Shown here: piece by piece, positions 25,940-34,590 of the stretch
Layout: each line of letters begins with the position of its first letter
How positions within the stretch are numbered: position 1 is the stretch's first letter
DNA from: Solirubrobacteraceae bacterium
GTDB lineage: Bacteria > Actinomycetota > Thermoleophilia > Solirubrobacterales > Solirubrobacteraceae
Reading direction: 5' to 3'
DNA length: 64,000 nucleotides
Assembly (NCBI GenBank): GCA_025449845.1
Contig: JANWIP010000004.1
Location: 54,039 to 118,038 of the forward strand
Notes under the pieces: model-generated
What the model was told of the DNA's origin: nothing
The model's database searches: none
What the model saw: the letters and a program-made list of their open reading frames with translations, nothing else
Program-made: the position numbers and the translations under genes

Positions 25940-27564
25940 CCGCTCGGCTGCTGGAGCTGGAGCACCTGCGCGTGTCGCTGCCGGCACGGGAAGGCACGAC
26001 GACGGTCCTAAGCGACGTATCGCTGGGGCTCGCGGAAGGCGAAGCCCTCGGCCTGGTCGGCGCATCAGGCTCGGGCAAGACGATGACGGCGCGTGCAATC
26101 CTGCGCCTGCTGCCACCCGGCGCCGAGGTGGCCGGGGCGATCCGCTTCGCGGGCCGGCCGGTGCTGGAGATGGGAAGCGAGCAGCTGCTGCGCTACCGCG
26201 CGGGCGATGTGGCGATGATCTTCCAGGACCCGCGCACGCACATCAACCCGGTCAGGCGCATCGGTGATTTTCTCACGGAGGCGCTGGTGTTCACCCAGGG
26301 TCGCCCGCGCGCGCAGGCCACCGAGACGGTCACGCGCCTGCTCGGCGAAACGGGTGTCGATGAACCGGAGCGGCGCCTGCGCCAGTACCCGCACGAGCTC
26401 TCCGGCGGCCAGCTGCAGCGCGTGATGATCGCGGCGGCGCTGGCGTGCGAGCCGAAGCTGCTGATCGCGGACGAGCCGACGACGGCGCTCGATGTGACGA
26501 CGCAGTCGGAGGTGATGGCGATGCTCGACGAGGTGCGCCGCGCGCGTGGCTTGGCGCTGTTGTTCATCACTCACGACCTGGACCTGGCGGCAGCGGTGTG
26601 CGAGCGCACGGTGGTGATGCGCGAAGGGGCGATTGTGGACGAGCAGCCTGTGACTCGCGGGGAGCTGTCGCGGCAGGCAGCCTCAATCTCGGCGTCCGGC
26701 GGGGACCTGTCGCGGCAGGCGGCCTCAATCTCGGTGTCCGCATCCGACCCGCCCGTGCTCGAAGTCTCCGGCCTGCGCAAGTCCTTCCGCGTGCGCAACC
26801 GCGATGGCCGGGCGGACTTCCTGGCAGTCAACGATGTCTCCTTCGCGGTCCCACCGGGCGGCTCGCTGGCGATCGTTGGCGAGTCCGGTTCGGGCAAGAC
26901 GACGATCGCGCGGATGATCGTTGGCTTGCAGGCGCCCACGGACGGCACGATCGCGGTGCTGGGCCACTCCCGCGACAAACCTGCACGCGGCGCACGCGAG
27001 CGCCGGACGCGTGGGCGTGAGGTGCAGATCGTCTTCCAGGACAACTACTCTTCGCTCGACCCGCGCCAGCGCATCGGCGCCGCGTTGGCCGAGGCGCTTG
27101 AGCTGCACTTCAATCCCACCCCGGATGAGCGCCGCCGTCGTGTCGCGGAGCTGCTCGACAGCGTCGGGCTGAAGCAGCAGCACGCCCAGGCACTGCCGCG
27201 CACGCTTTCCGGCGGCGAGCGCCAGCGCGCCGCCCTGGCGCGGGCGCTGGCGGTACAGCCGCGCCTGCTCGTGCTGGACGAGGCGGTGTCCTCATTGGAT
27301 GTCGCCACCCAGGCCCAGATTCTCGACCTGCTGGCGGAGATCCGCGCGGCGACCGGCACCGCTTACGTGTTCATCTCCCACGACCTGGCGGTGGTGCGCA
27401 AGGTCAGCGACGAGGTGCTGGTGCTGCGTCGCGGTGAGGTGCTGGAGCGCGGAGCGACGGCGAGGATTCTCACCGCGCCGTCGCATCCGTACACGCGCCT
27501 GCTGCTCGACTCGGCGCCCCGTCCAGGGTGGAAGCCGCGCCGAGGCAGCAGGTCTCCGTTGTGA
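25933..27564 (+). CDS. Fused dual ABC ATPase (DppD-DppF type)
   Basis: 543 residues, GTG start. Two complete nucleotide-binding domains: Walker A 'GASGSGKT' (43-50), signature 'LSGGQLQR' (156-163), Walker B 'LLIADEPT' in the first; Walker A 'GESGSGKT' (316-323), 'LSGGERQR' and 'LLVLDEAVSSLD' in the second, ending with the oligopeptide-type 'HPYTRLLLDS' tail. Both sites look active. The linker (about 243-270) is a 14-residue sequence repeated twice (LSRQAASIS core), absent from ordinary fused ATPases. Energises the importer. Confidence 0.93.
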   Translation: MSAARLLELEHLRVSLPAREGTTTVLSDVSLGLAEGEALGLVGASGSGKTMTARAILRLLPPGAEVAGAIRFAGRPVLEMGSEQLLRYRAGDVAMIFQDPRTHINPVRRIGDFLTEALVFTQGRPRAQATETVTRLLGETGVDEPERRLRQYPHELSGGQLQRVMIAAALACEPKLLIADEPTTALDVTTQSEVMAMLDEVRRARGLALLFITHDLDLAAAVCERTVVMREGAIVDEQPVTRGELSRQAASISASGGDLSRQAASISVSASDPPVLEVSGLRKSFRVRNRDGRADFLAVNDVSFAVPPGGSLAIVGESGSGKTTIARMIVGLQAPTDGTIAVLGHSRDKPARGARERRTRGREVQIVFQDNYSSLDPRQRIGAALAEALELHFNPTPDERRRRVAELLDSVGLKQQHAQALPRTLSGGERQRAALARALAVQPRLLVLDEAVSSLDVATQAQILDLLAEIRAATGTAYVFISHDLAVVRKVSDEVLVLRRGEVLERGATARILTAPSHPYTRLLLDSAPRPGWKPRRGSRSPL

Positions 27565-27576
27565 GTCGCCGGACAG

Positions 27577-27969
27577 TTACCTCGTTTCCAGTGGATCGGC
27601 GTAGAGTTTGTGCCTCCCTGCCTTTTCCACTTCCACCACCAAGTAGGCCTTCTTGCCGGCCACAAAGGCTTCTCTTTCAACTTCAGCTGTGCAGGTCGCC
27701 CCGGCGGCGAATGCCGCGCCTGGCAGTGGACAGGTGGTCATTCCCGCCGGCTTGAAGTAAGTTCCCCCCGTTCGGTCGAAAACGAACAGGTCCCTCCACG
27801 TGAGGCCTTCGTTGGAGATGTTCTTTATCGTTATTGTCTTCTTTGCCGGGTCTACGTTCGTCCATACAGCTGGGTCGGGGTTGAAGGTAATCGCACAGCC
27901 GCCCAGTCCGACTCCGACTACAGCCAGGAGGATCGGCAAGCACAGCGACCGTAAATTGATTCTAGGCAT
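27577..27969 (-). CDS. Small lipoprotein of unknown function
   Basis: 130 residues: signal peptide 'MPRINLRSLCLPILLAVVG' with lipobox LGGC, then a beta-rich domain ('KTITIKNISNEGLTW', FKPAG). The pattern resembles immunoglobulin-like 'DUF/ASH'-type surface domains, but I cannot assign a family. First of three adjacent minus-strand exported-protein genes with lower GC; ends 12 bp from the convergent ATPase gene. Confidence 0.6.
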   Translation of the reverse strand: MPRINLRSLCLPILLAVVGVGLGGCAITFNPDPAVWTNVDPAKKTITIKNISNEGLTWRDLFVFDRTGGTYFKPAGMTTCPLPGAAFAAGATCTAEVEREAFVAGKKAYLVVEVEKAGRHKLYADPLETR

Positions 27970-27989
27970 GGTAAGTCACTTCCTATCGA

Positions 27990-28415
27990 TTAAAATCCGT
28001 GTCTCAGCCGGTTATCGGTTGGATGGGTAAGTGTGACCGTGAGGGTGGGATTGATCTGGTAGCTTCGGGTGTGGGGGTTCACGGTCACGTTGTAGGTGAT
28101 TTTCCCGCTGCCATAGCTGCTCTTGAAGCCTCCAGAGCAAGTCATCGTGCTGCCAGACAGCGCCTCGCAGTCGACGTTGCTGACGGCGAGGTCCTGCGGT
28201 GCTTTTGGATCTGCTTCGATCGCCTTTGCGACCTGCTCTCGCACGGACGAGCTGTAGCCGGTGTAGGGCGATGAAGCGCTATTGCCCGCGTGAGCGAGTA
28301 CCAGCACCAAGATCACGCCCAACACGATGGCCGCGAGTGCGACCAGAAGACCGAGCCTCGCGTGACCGAGGGGCGTCGGCTTCCTCCGCGAGTAAGACGT
28401 CTCTAGAGAGAGCAT
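27990..28415 (-). CDS. Single-pass membrane protein with extracellular domain
   Basis: 141 residues: basic N-terminus, one membrane helix (LGLLVALAAIVLGVILVLVL), then an extracellular part with two Cys (NVDCEALSGSTMTC) and a 'GKITYNVTVNPHTRSYQI' beta hairpin. The layout resembles DUF4333-like secreted domains but the assignment is weak. Just downstream of the 28419 gene, probably co-transcribed with it. Confidence 0.6.
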   Translation of the reverse strand: MLSLETSYSRRKPTPLGHARLGLLVALAAIVLGVILVLVLAHAGNSASSPYTGYSSSVREQVAKAIEADPKAPQDLAVSNVDCEALSGSTMTCSGGFKSSYGSGKITYNVTVNPHTRSYQINPTLTVTLTHPTDNRLRHGF

Positions 28416-28418
28416 TGT

Positions 28419-29117
28419 CTATGTCCCAAATACACCCGCGGTTTCTCCGCCGTCGAGCCGAGCGCCATAGATGCCGTTGAAGCTGGCTGCGGCGCCGCCT
28501 AGAGTTAAGGATATTTTCCGTTCTACACCTTCAAGGGACACGGTTGTGATCGGCGTCGAGGGGAAGTTGAGTTGGCCTTCTCCCGTTTCTATTTCCTTCG
28601 GGGTTATTTCCGCCGCGACGGAGCCCGTTACTGGGAATTCGCCGGCGGCGACACATTTTTCACTGCCATTTATCAGCGTGATCGTCGCAAGCGTTGTGCC
28701 TTGCTGGGGTTCGAGGAGTATCGCGTATTTTGATTGACCGCCGCTGAACGTGACTAGATGCGTTTTGAATTGATTGGTGAATACGGATTCCTCCACGGCG
28801 CATTTCGATATGGAAGTGCTTTTGCATTCTGAGAGGTTCGCTTCGCCTTTGCCTTGGCCTTGTGAGTTGCCGTTGCCTTCGATCGCTCCGTTGTCGCCGC
28901 TGCTATAGGCGCATTCCATGGTAAACGGCAGCGCGACAATTTTGCCTTTGAAGACAAGGTTGCCTTTGGGTTGGACTTTGACCTGCTTTTCGCCTTGTGT
29001 GAGCTTGGCTCCATTGACGTGCCAGTAGGGGCCCAGCGCCTGGGCTGAGGAGACGGCGACCCCAATGACCATCATGAGACCTAAAGCACCCAGCAGGGCG
29101 GCTTTTGTCTTGAACAT
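28419..29117 (-). CDS. Exported protein of unknown function, lower GC
   Basis: 232 residues from ATG 29117, with AAAGGAA just upstream; the frame continues further but reads arginine-rich noise. Signal peptide (MFKTKAALLGALGLMMVIGV, cut near AQA), then a mature beta-rich protein starting 'LGPYWHVNGAKL' with repeated Cys. Base composition is clearly lower in GC than neighbouring metabolic genes. Lead gene of the three-gene exported-protein group; likely acquired. Confidence 0.65.
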   Translation of the reverse strand: MFKTKAALLGALGLMMVIGVAVSSAQALGPYWHVNGAKLTQGEKQVKVQPKGNLVFKGKIVALPFTMECAYSSGDNGAIEGNGNSQGQGKGEANLSECKSTSISKCAVEESVFTNQFKTHLVTFSGGQSKYAILLEPQQGTTLATITLINGSEKCVAAGEFPVTGSVAAEITPKEIETGEGQLNFPSTPITTVSLEGVERKISLTLGGAAASFNGIYGARLDGGETAGVFGT

Positions 29118-29401
29118 GCTTATTCCTTTCGTCCTGTCCGAGCCCATGGACGTGGGCTCTCCTCGTCCCGGCGCCCGCGGTCGGGCTGTGCCATCGCGAG
29201 GGCACGCGACCAAAGGTGACACCAGCGGCGAGCTTGATCAAGCAGCCCGTGTACGTCCAGTCATTAGAATCACCATTCCCGGAGGCAATGCCGACCGTAC
29301 GCGCCGTTCGCGGACGAAGCCACCCCCTGGGGAGTCGCGCGAAAATGTTTCTGTCCCGCTCGATTCGGTGCCGCGGCCCGGCTGGAAGCCGCGCAGGCTC
29401 C
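29118..29401. other. Spacer between exported-protein group and M24 gene
   Basis: 284 bases without a gene. It contains the ribosome site of the 28419 gene and, at its right end, a short stretch homologous to the 3' end of an ABC ATPase gene (29359-29394). Nothing else is recognised. Confidence 0.5.
29359..29394 (+). pseudogene. Fossil of an oligopeptide ABC ATPase 3' end
   Basis: 36 bases match 27505-27540, the 3' part of the fused ATPase gene (LDSAPRPGWKPR): 30 of 36 identical and five of six differences at codon third positions. Read in frame it gives LDSVPRPGWKPR. This pattern indicates descent from a related ATPase coding sequence rather than a recent copy; the rest of that gene is missing. 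Confidence 0.55.
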
Positions 29402-30646
29402 CTACCACCAGCGCTTGCGCGCGCCAGTCAGCAGCTCACAACCATCCTCGGTGACGATCAGGTCCTGCTCAAAGTAGGAGGAGCCGAGCCCCGCCCGCGT
29501 GGGCATGGCCTCGACAGCCAGGCACATACCCGGCGCCAGCAGCCGCTCCTCGGTGGGAAGAATCCAAGGCCACTCCCAGCCGAGGCCGAAGCCGTGGCCA
29601 TGCGGGGGAAAGCCGATCGACAGCGCGGAGGCGTTCTCCATGTCCATGCTCTCCTCATCATCGGTGGCAAGCCCGACACCGAGCAGGTGGCCGTGGACGG
29701 CATCGAAAACGGCGGAGGCCGGGATACCAGGGCGAACGATGGCAATGCCGGCCTCGACGGCGTCGATCGCGCCTTGGCAGAGGGCAGCCTGCTCGTCGCT
29801 TGTGGAGCGCTCGCCGCCGGGACCGCCGACGATGCAGGTGCGCCCGAAGTCAAAGAGATAGCCCTCGACGGCGCCATAGGAGTCGGCGTGGAAGATGTCG
29901 CCAGGGGCGAGGGCGCGCTGCGACCAAGAAGGCAGGTGGTTGTAGGTGAAGTAGTTGCTGTAGGGCCCGGAGGCGATGGAGGTGTCAAAAAAGTGCACCC
30001 CGGCGGCGATGCCCACCTTGTAGCCCTCAGCAACGGCCTGCGCCTCGGTGGTGCCACCTCCGGCGCGCGCGCTCTCCATGATGGTCGAGACGACCGCGTC
30101 GCCGACCTCGGCGGCAGCACGGATGCGCTCAAGCTCAAAAGGACTTTTGACAACGCGCAGCGCTTCGATCAGATCGTCGGCCTCCACCAAGGCAGCGCCA
30201 GGCACCTGCTCGCTCAGCAGGCGGAAGACTCTGGCGCTCATGACGCCGAGCCCGCAGACACCGACGCGCCCCCGCTCAAGGCCGAGGTCCCGCAGCGCCT
30301 GCGCCACAGCGGCGGGGAAGTCCAGCGCGAAGCGCACGTCCTCGATGCCCACGAGATCGCGGCGGTAGTCGGCGCCGTCAACGATCAGCAGCGGCTCGCG
30401 GCCGGGGGCGAGCACCACGGCGGAGTGCGAGCGCCCCACCCAGTAATCCTGGAAGTCAGGGGTGTAGCCGATGTTGCCGTAGTGGCCTGACAAATAGAAG
30501 ACATCGGCGTAGGAGTCGATGCTGGAGGCGCCGCGCGAGACGGCGAGCAGACCGTCAAAGCCACGCTCATGAGATGCTTCCAGGGCCTGCTGCCAGCGCC
30601 GCTCGTACTCACCGGGGGGAGCTGGCATGGGTGTCGTGGTACTCAC
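29402..30646 (-). CDS. M24-family metallopeptidase (Xaa-Pro peptidase-like)
   Basis: 414 residues. N-terminal creatinase-type domain ('RGFDGLLAVSRGASSIDSYA'), then pita-bread M24 domain with all metal ligands visible: the two Asp of 'HADSYGAVEGYLFDFGRT' (spaced 11), His in 'HGHGFGLGWE', Glu in 'LAVEAMP' and Glu in 'YFEQDLIVTEDG'. Should be an active dinuclear metallopeptidase or amide hydrolase. Divergent from the hydantoinase operon, 106 bp apart, so probably co-regulated with it. Confidence 0.88.
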   Translation of the reverse strand: MSTTTPMPAPPGEYERRWQQALEASHERGFDGLLAVSRGASSIDSYADVFYLSGHYGNIGYTPDFQDYWVGRSHSAVVLAPGREPLLIVDGADYRRDLVGIEDVRFALDFPAAVAQALRDLGLERGRVGVCGLGVMSARVFRLLSEQVPGAALVEADDLIEALRVVKSPFELERIRAAAEVGDAVVSTIMESARAGGGTTEAQAVAEGYKVGIAAGVHFFDTSIASGPYSNYFTYNHLPSWSQRALAPGDIFHADSYGAVEGYLFDFGRTCIVGGPGGERSTSDEQAALCQGAIDAVEAGIAIVRPGIPASAVFDAVHGHLLGVGLATDDEESMDMENASALSIGFPPHGHGFGLGWEWPWILPTEERLLAPGMCLAVEAMPTRAGLGSSYFEQDLIVTEDGCELLTGARKRWW

Positions 30647-30752
30647 GGCGTGGGGTCGAGCAGAACGGCTAAAGGGGTCGGGGTCGGCACGCAGGCGCTC
30701 ATGGGCCTACCCTACTCGCAGAGATGGCGAACCAACCACAGGTGATCTTCCG

Positions 30753-32870
30753 ATGATGCGTATTGGCGTGGATGTGGGGGGCACGTTCACAGACGTGGTG
30801 GTGCTGGACGAGGAGAGCGGGTCGACATCGTGGCTGAAGCTGCCCACAAACGAGCGCGAACCGGCGGTCGGGGTGTTGGAAGCGATGGCCGCGACAGAGG
30901 TCCCACTGAGCGAGGTTTCGCACGTGAAGGTGGGCACGACGCTGGGCGTGAACGCGGTGTTGACGCGCAGCGGCGCGTGCACGGGGCTGATCACGACGAA
31001 GGGCTTCCGCGACGTGCTGGAGATCCGCCGCACGCACCGCCAGCGCCTGTTCGACCTCGACGAGCAGATCCCGGAGCCGCTCATACCACGCGATCGGCGC
31101 CTGGAGGTAAGCGAGCGCATGGACGCGGACGGCAACGTGGTGCAGGCGCTTGATGAGGAAGGAGTACGCGCCGCCTGGCTCAAGCTGCGCGAGGCAGGCG
31201 TGCGCTCGCTGGCGATCGTCTTCCTGTTCTCCTTCGAGAACCCATCCCACGAGCAGCGCGCACGCGAGATCGTGCTGCGCGAGGGCGGCGCGGAGGCGGT
31301 GTTCATCTCCTCGGAGGTGCTGCCGGTGCACCGCGAGTACGAGCGCACGTCGACAACGGCGATGGCGGCCTATGTGGCACCCGCGATGCGCGCACACCTA
31401 GCGGACCTGGGCGAGCGCTTGAAGGAGCGCGGACTCAAGCCGGGACGGCTGTCGATCATGACGAGCTCAGGCGGGGTGCTGGGCTCGGAGGCGGTGGCGA
31501 ACGCACCGATCCCCAGCCTGCTCTCAGGCCCGGCCGGAGGCGTGACGGGAGCGCACAGGCTGGCGTTCGAGGCAGACATCGAGAACGCGCTGACGCTCGA
31601 TATGGGCGGGACGAGCTGCGACGTGTCGGGGATCGTTCAAGGCCGCCCGGACGAGCGACTGGACATAGCGATCGATGGCCTGGCGGTGAGCTATCCGACG
31701 TTCGACATCCACACGATCGGCGCGGGTGGAGGCAGCATCGCGTGGATCGACCCGGGCGGCGCGCTGCGCGTGGGCCCGGGCTCGGCCGGCGCCGACCCGG
31801 GCCCGGCTTGTTACGGGCTGGGAGGCGAGCAGCCGACGGTGACCGACGCCAACCTGATCCTCGGCCGCTATGACCCAGGCGCGCCGCTAGGAGGCGCGTT
31901 GTCGCTCGATATGGAGCGTGCGCGCGAGGCGGTGCAGCGCGCGATCGCACAGCCGCTGGAGATAACTGTGGAGCAGGCGGCAGCGGGGATCGTGCGGATC
32001 GTGAACGCGCATATGGAGGCGGCGGTGCGCACGATCTCGCTGGAGCGCGGCCGGGACGTGCGCGACTTCACGCTGGTGGCGTTCGGCGGCGCCGGCCCGG
32101 TGCACGGCGCGGACGTGGCGCGTGAACTGGGGATCGAGCGCATCCTGGTGCCACCTTGCCCGGGCTGCACGTCGGCGCTCGGGGCGGTAGCGGCCGACGC
32201 GAGACACGACTTGGTGCGCACGATCGCGCGGCCGATGCGCGAGGTACGCGCGGAGACGGTGCGCAGCACAGTGGATGGCATGCGGACTCAGGCGCAGGCG
32301 GCGCTGGCGCAAGAAGGCTTCGGCGCGGCGGAGTCGCTGATGGAGCTATGGCTCGATCTGCGCTACGAAGGCCAGGCGCACGAGCTGTCGGTGCGCTGCC
32401 CGGAGGCGTTCCCCGCGGCCCCGGCTCCCGAGCCCGCCTTCGCCTCGGTGCTGGCGGAAGCGGTGGGCCGCTTTCACCGTCTGCACGAGCAGCTCTACGG
32501 ACACTCCTTCCCGGACATGACGGTCGAGCTGGTGAACATGCGCGTGACCGGCCACGGCATCCCGCCGAGCCCGGGGATGTGGTGGGACTGGTCCAAGACG
32601 GCGGCGCCCGAGCGAGGCATGGAGAAGCAGCGCAAGGTGTACTTCCTGGAGGCGCGCGAGTTCCTCGATACGCGCGTGCTGCGGCGGCGAGAGATCGAGC
32701 CCGAGCAGGCGATCGAGGGCCCGGCGGTGATCCATCAGCTCGATGCCACGGTGCTGATCCCGCCCGGCAACATGGCCGTGGCCCACCCCTCGGGGAGCCT
32801 GATCCTCACCTCGCCCGGGCAGGCGCTGGCCGAACTGGAAGACGTGGGCACGATGCAGGAGCGCAGATGA
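30753..32870 (+). CDS. hyuA: Hydantoinase/oxoprolinase subunit A
   Basis: 705 residues from ATG 30753 (or 30756), preceded by the strong site AGGTGATC (30740-30747). ASKHA-type ATP-binding fold: 'RIGVDVGGTFTDVVVLDEES', 'KVGTTLGVNAVLTR', 'SGPAGGVTGAHRLA', 'TLDMGGTSCDVSG', 'GAGGGSIAWID', 'GPGSAGADPGPACYG'. With subunit B it hydrolyses cyclic amides (hydantoins, 5-oxoproline) using ATP, or carboxylates ketones in related enzymes. Subunit B follows, with a duplicated junction between them. Confidence 0.92.
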   Translation: MMRIGVDVGGTFTDVVVLDEESGSTSWLKLPTNEREPAVGVLEAMAATEVPLSEVSHVKVGTTLGVNAVLTRSGACTGLITTKGFRDVLEIRRTHRQRLFDLDEQIPEPLIPRDRRLEVSERMDADGNVVQALDEEGVRAAWLKLREAGVRSLAIVFLFSFENPSHEQRAREIVLREGGAEAVFISSEVLPVHREYERTSTTAMAAYVAPAMRAHLADLGERLKERGLKPGRLSIMTSSGGVLGSEAVANAPIPSLLSGPAGGVTGAHRLAFEADIENALTLDMGGTSCDVSGIVQGRPDERLDIAIDGLAVSYPTFDIHTIGAGGGSIAWIDPGGALRVGPGSAGADPGPACYGLGGEQPTVTDANLILGRYDPGAPLGGALSLDMERAREAVQRAIAQPLEITVEQAAAGIVRIVNAHMEAAVRTISLERGRDVRDFTLVAFGGAGPVHGADVARELGIERILVPPCPGCTSALGAVAADARHDLVRTIARPMREVRAETVRSTVDGMRTQAQAALAQEGFGAAESLMELWLDLRYEGQAHELSVRCPEAFPAAPAPEPAFASVLAEAVGRFHRLHEQLYGHSFPDMTVELVNMRVTGHGIPPSPGMWWDWSKTAAPERGMEKQRKVYFLEAREFLDTRVLRRREIEPEQAIEGPAVIHQLDATVLIPPGNMAVAHPSGSLILTSPGQALAELEDVGTMQERR

Positions 32871-32935
32871 CAAAGGCCGACGCGATCACCGCGGCAGGCG
32901 GGCGCAGATGACAAAGGCCGACGCGATCACCGCGG
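32861..32935 (+). repeat. 34-bp exact tandem repeat creating a 14-codon mini-frame
   Basis: GCGCAGATGACAAAGG and the next 18 bases occur exactly twice, at 32861-32894 and 32902-32935 (period 41). The first copy places an ATG (32867) over the hyuA stop; this frame ends after 14 codons at a TGA that overlaps the true hyuB ATG (32908). Since 41 is not a multiple of 3, the first ATG cannot make HyuB. Confidence 0.95.
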
Positions 32936-34590
32936 AGGTCATTCGCCATGCGCTGACGGCGGTGTCGCGCGAGATGGGAGTGACGCTGCGCATGACCTCG
33001 TGCTCGCCGATCTTCAATGAGGGCAACGATTACAGCTGCGCGATCTTCGACGCGCAAGGCAAGCTGGTGACGCACGGCGAGTTCCTGCCGATCCACCTGG
33101 GCGCGCTGTCCTTCTCGGTCTTCCACGCCCGCGCGGCATTCGCGGCAGAAGGCTTGCAGGAGGGTGACACGGTGATCATGAACGACCCTTACCTGGGCGG
33201 CTCGCATCTGCCGGACATAACGATGGTCTCGCCGATCTTCCACGAAGGCGAGGCGGTGGCGTATGCGGCCAATCGCGCGCACCACCTGGATGTCGGCGGC
33301 ACGATGCCCGGCAGCTTCTTCTCGGGCGCGACCGACAATTACCAGGAGGGCTTGCGCATCAGCCCGATGAAGCTGTTCCGCGGCGGCGTGCGCGACGCGC
33401 ATCTGCTCAAGCTGATCACCGAAAACTCGCGCCTGCCAGCCCAGATGCGAGTCGATCTGGAGAGCCAGGTGTCGGCCAACCGCACGGCGATCGAGCGGGT
33501 GGGAGAGCTGTTTCACCGTTATGGCGAGGAGATGCTGCGCACGGCGATGCACGAGGCCCTGGCCTACTCGGAGCGGCGTATGCGTGGAGTGATCGCCAGC
33601 TGGCCCGATGGCGACTACACGGCGTCGGACTGGCTCGACAACGATGGCATCGAGCCCGGGCCGTGCGAGATAAGAGTGACACTGCGAGTACGCGGCGAGC
33701 GCATCGAAGTGGATTTCACAGGCAGCAGCGAGCAGACCAAAGGCCCGCTGAACTGTGTGCTGGGGTACACATGCTCGGGTGTGTATATGACGTTGCAGTG
33801 CGCGACGGACCCCGACATCCCTCCCAACGCCGGCTGCTACCGCCCGATCGAGATAATCGCCCCGGCGGGCAGCATCGTCAACCCGCGCTTTCCCGCGCCG
33901 TGCACAGGCGGCAACGAGACGGTGTTCGTTATCAGCGCGGCGATCTTCCGCGCACTGGCGCAGATCCCCGGCGCGCGCACGATGGCCTGCGATCAGGGCT
34001 CTTCCAACAATCTGCTGATCTCCGGCTTCCGGCCCCACGGCGGCGAGCGCTATGTGCTGTATGAGTACCCCGAGGGCGGCTGGGGCGCGAACCGCGACCG
34101 CGATGGCCTGAACGCGGTTTTCTCAATCGCGGGCAACACCTGGAACGTGCCGGTGGAGGTGGTGGAGCGCCGCTTCCCGTTGCGCGTGGAGCGCTATGAG
34201 CTGCGCGAGGACAGCGGCGGCGTAGGCGAGCACCGGGGCGGCCTCGGTATCCGCCGCGAGCACCGCATATTGGACCACACCGCCGAGGTGTCGATCGTGG
34301 GCAACCGCGTGATGATCCCCCCGTGGGGCCTGGATGGCGGCGGCGAGGGAGGGGCAGCCAAATACCAGCTGCTGCGCGAGGGCGGCGAGCCGATCAACCC
34401 GGCGCCGCTCTTTGGCTCCAAGGCAGCGGGGGTGCCGCTGCGCCCCGATGATGTGGTCGTGCAGATGACGGCCGGCGGAGGCGGCTGGGGCAAGCCGCTG
34501 CGTCGTGAGCGCGAGAGCGTTGCACGCGATGTGCGGCTTGGCTATGTGAGCGTCGATGCGGCGTGGCGCGATTATGGAATGAAAGTGTGA
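32908..34590 (+). CDS. hyuB: Hydantoinase/oxoprolinase subunit B
   Basis: 560 residues, normal length for HyuB. Signatures: 'RMTSCSPIFNEGNDYSCAIF', 'NDPYLGGSHLPDITM', 'ANRAHHLDVGGTMPGS', 'VDFTGSS.QTKGPLN', 'GCYRPI', 'CDQGSSNNLL'. It forms the ATP-dependent amidohydrolase with HyuA. The start is the second copy of the duplicated junction; the GTG of the E1 alpha gene overlaps its stop. Confidence 0.93.
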   Translation: MTKADAITAEVIRHALTAVSREMGVTLRMTSCSPIFNEGNDYSCAIFDAQGKLVTHGEFLPIHLGALSFSVFHARAAFAAEGLQEGDTVIMNDPYLGGSHLPDITMVSPIFHEGEAVAYAANRAHHLDVGGTMPGSFFSGATDNYQEGLRISPMKLFRGGVRDAHLLKLITENSRLPAQMRVDLESQVSANRTAIERVGELFHRYGEEMLRTAMHEALAYSERRMRGVIASWPDGDYTASDWLDNDGIEPGPCEIRVTLRVRGERIEVDFTGSSEQTKGPLNCVLGYTCSGVYMTLQCATDPDIPPNAGCYRPIEIIAPAGSIVNPRFPAPCTGGNETVFVISAAIFRALAQIPGARTMACDQGSSNNLLISGFRPHGGERYVLYEYPEGGWGANRDRDGLNAVFSIAGNTWNVPVEVVERRFPLRVERYELREDSGGVGEHRGGLGIRREHRILDHTAEVSIVGNRVMIPPWGLDGGGEGGAAKYQLLREGGEPINPAPLFGSKAAGVPLRPDDVVVQMTAGGGGWGKPLRRERESVARDVRLGYVSVDAAWRDYGMKV

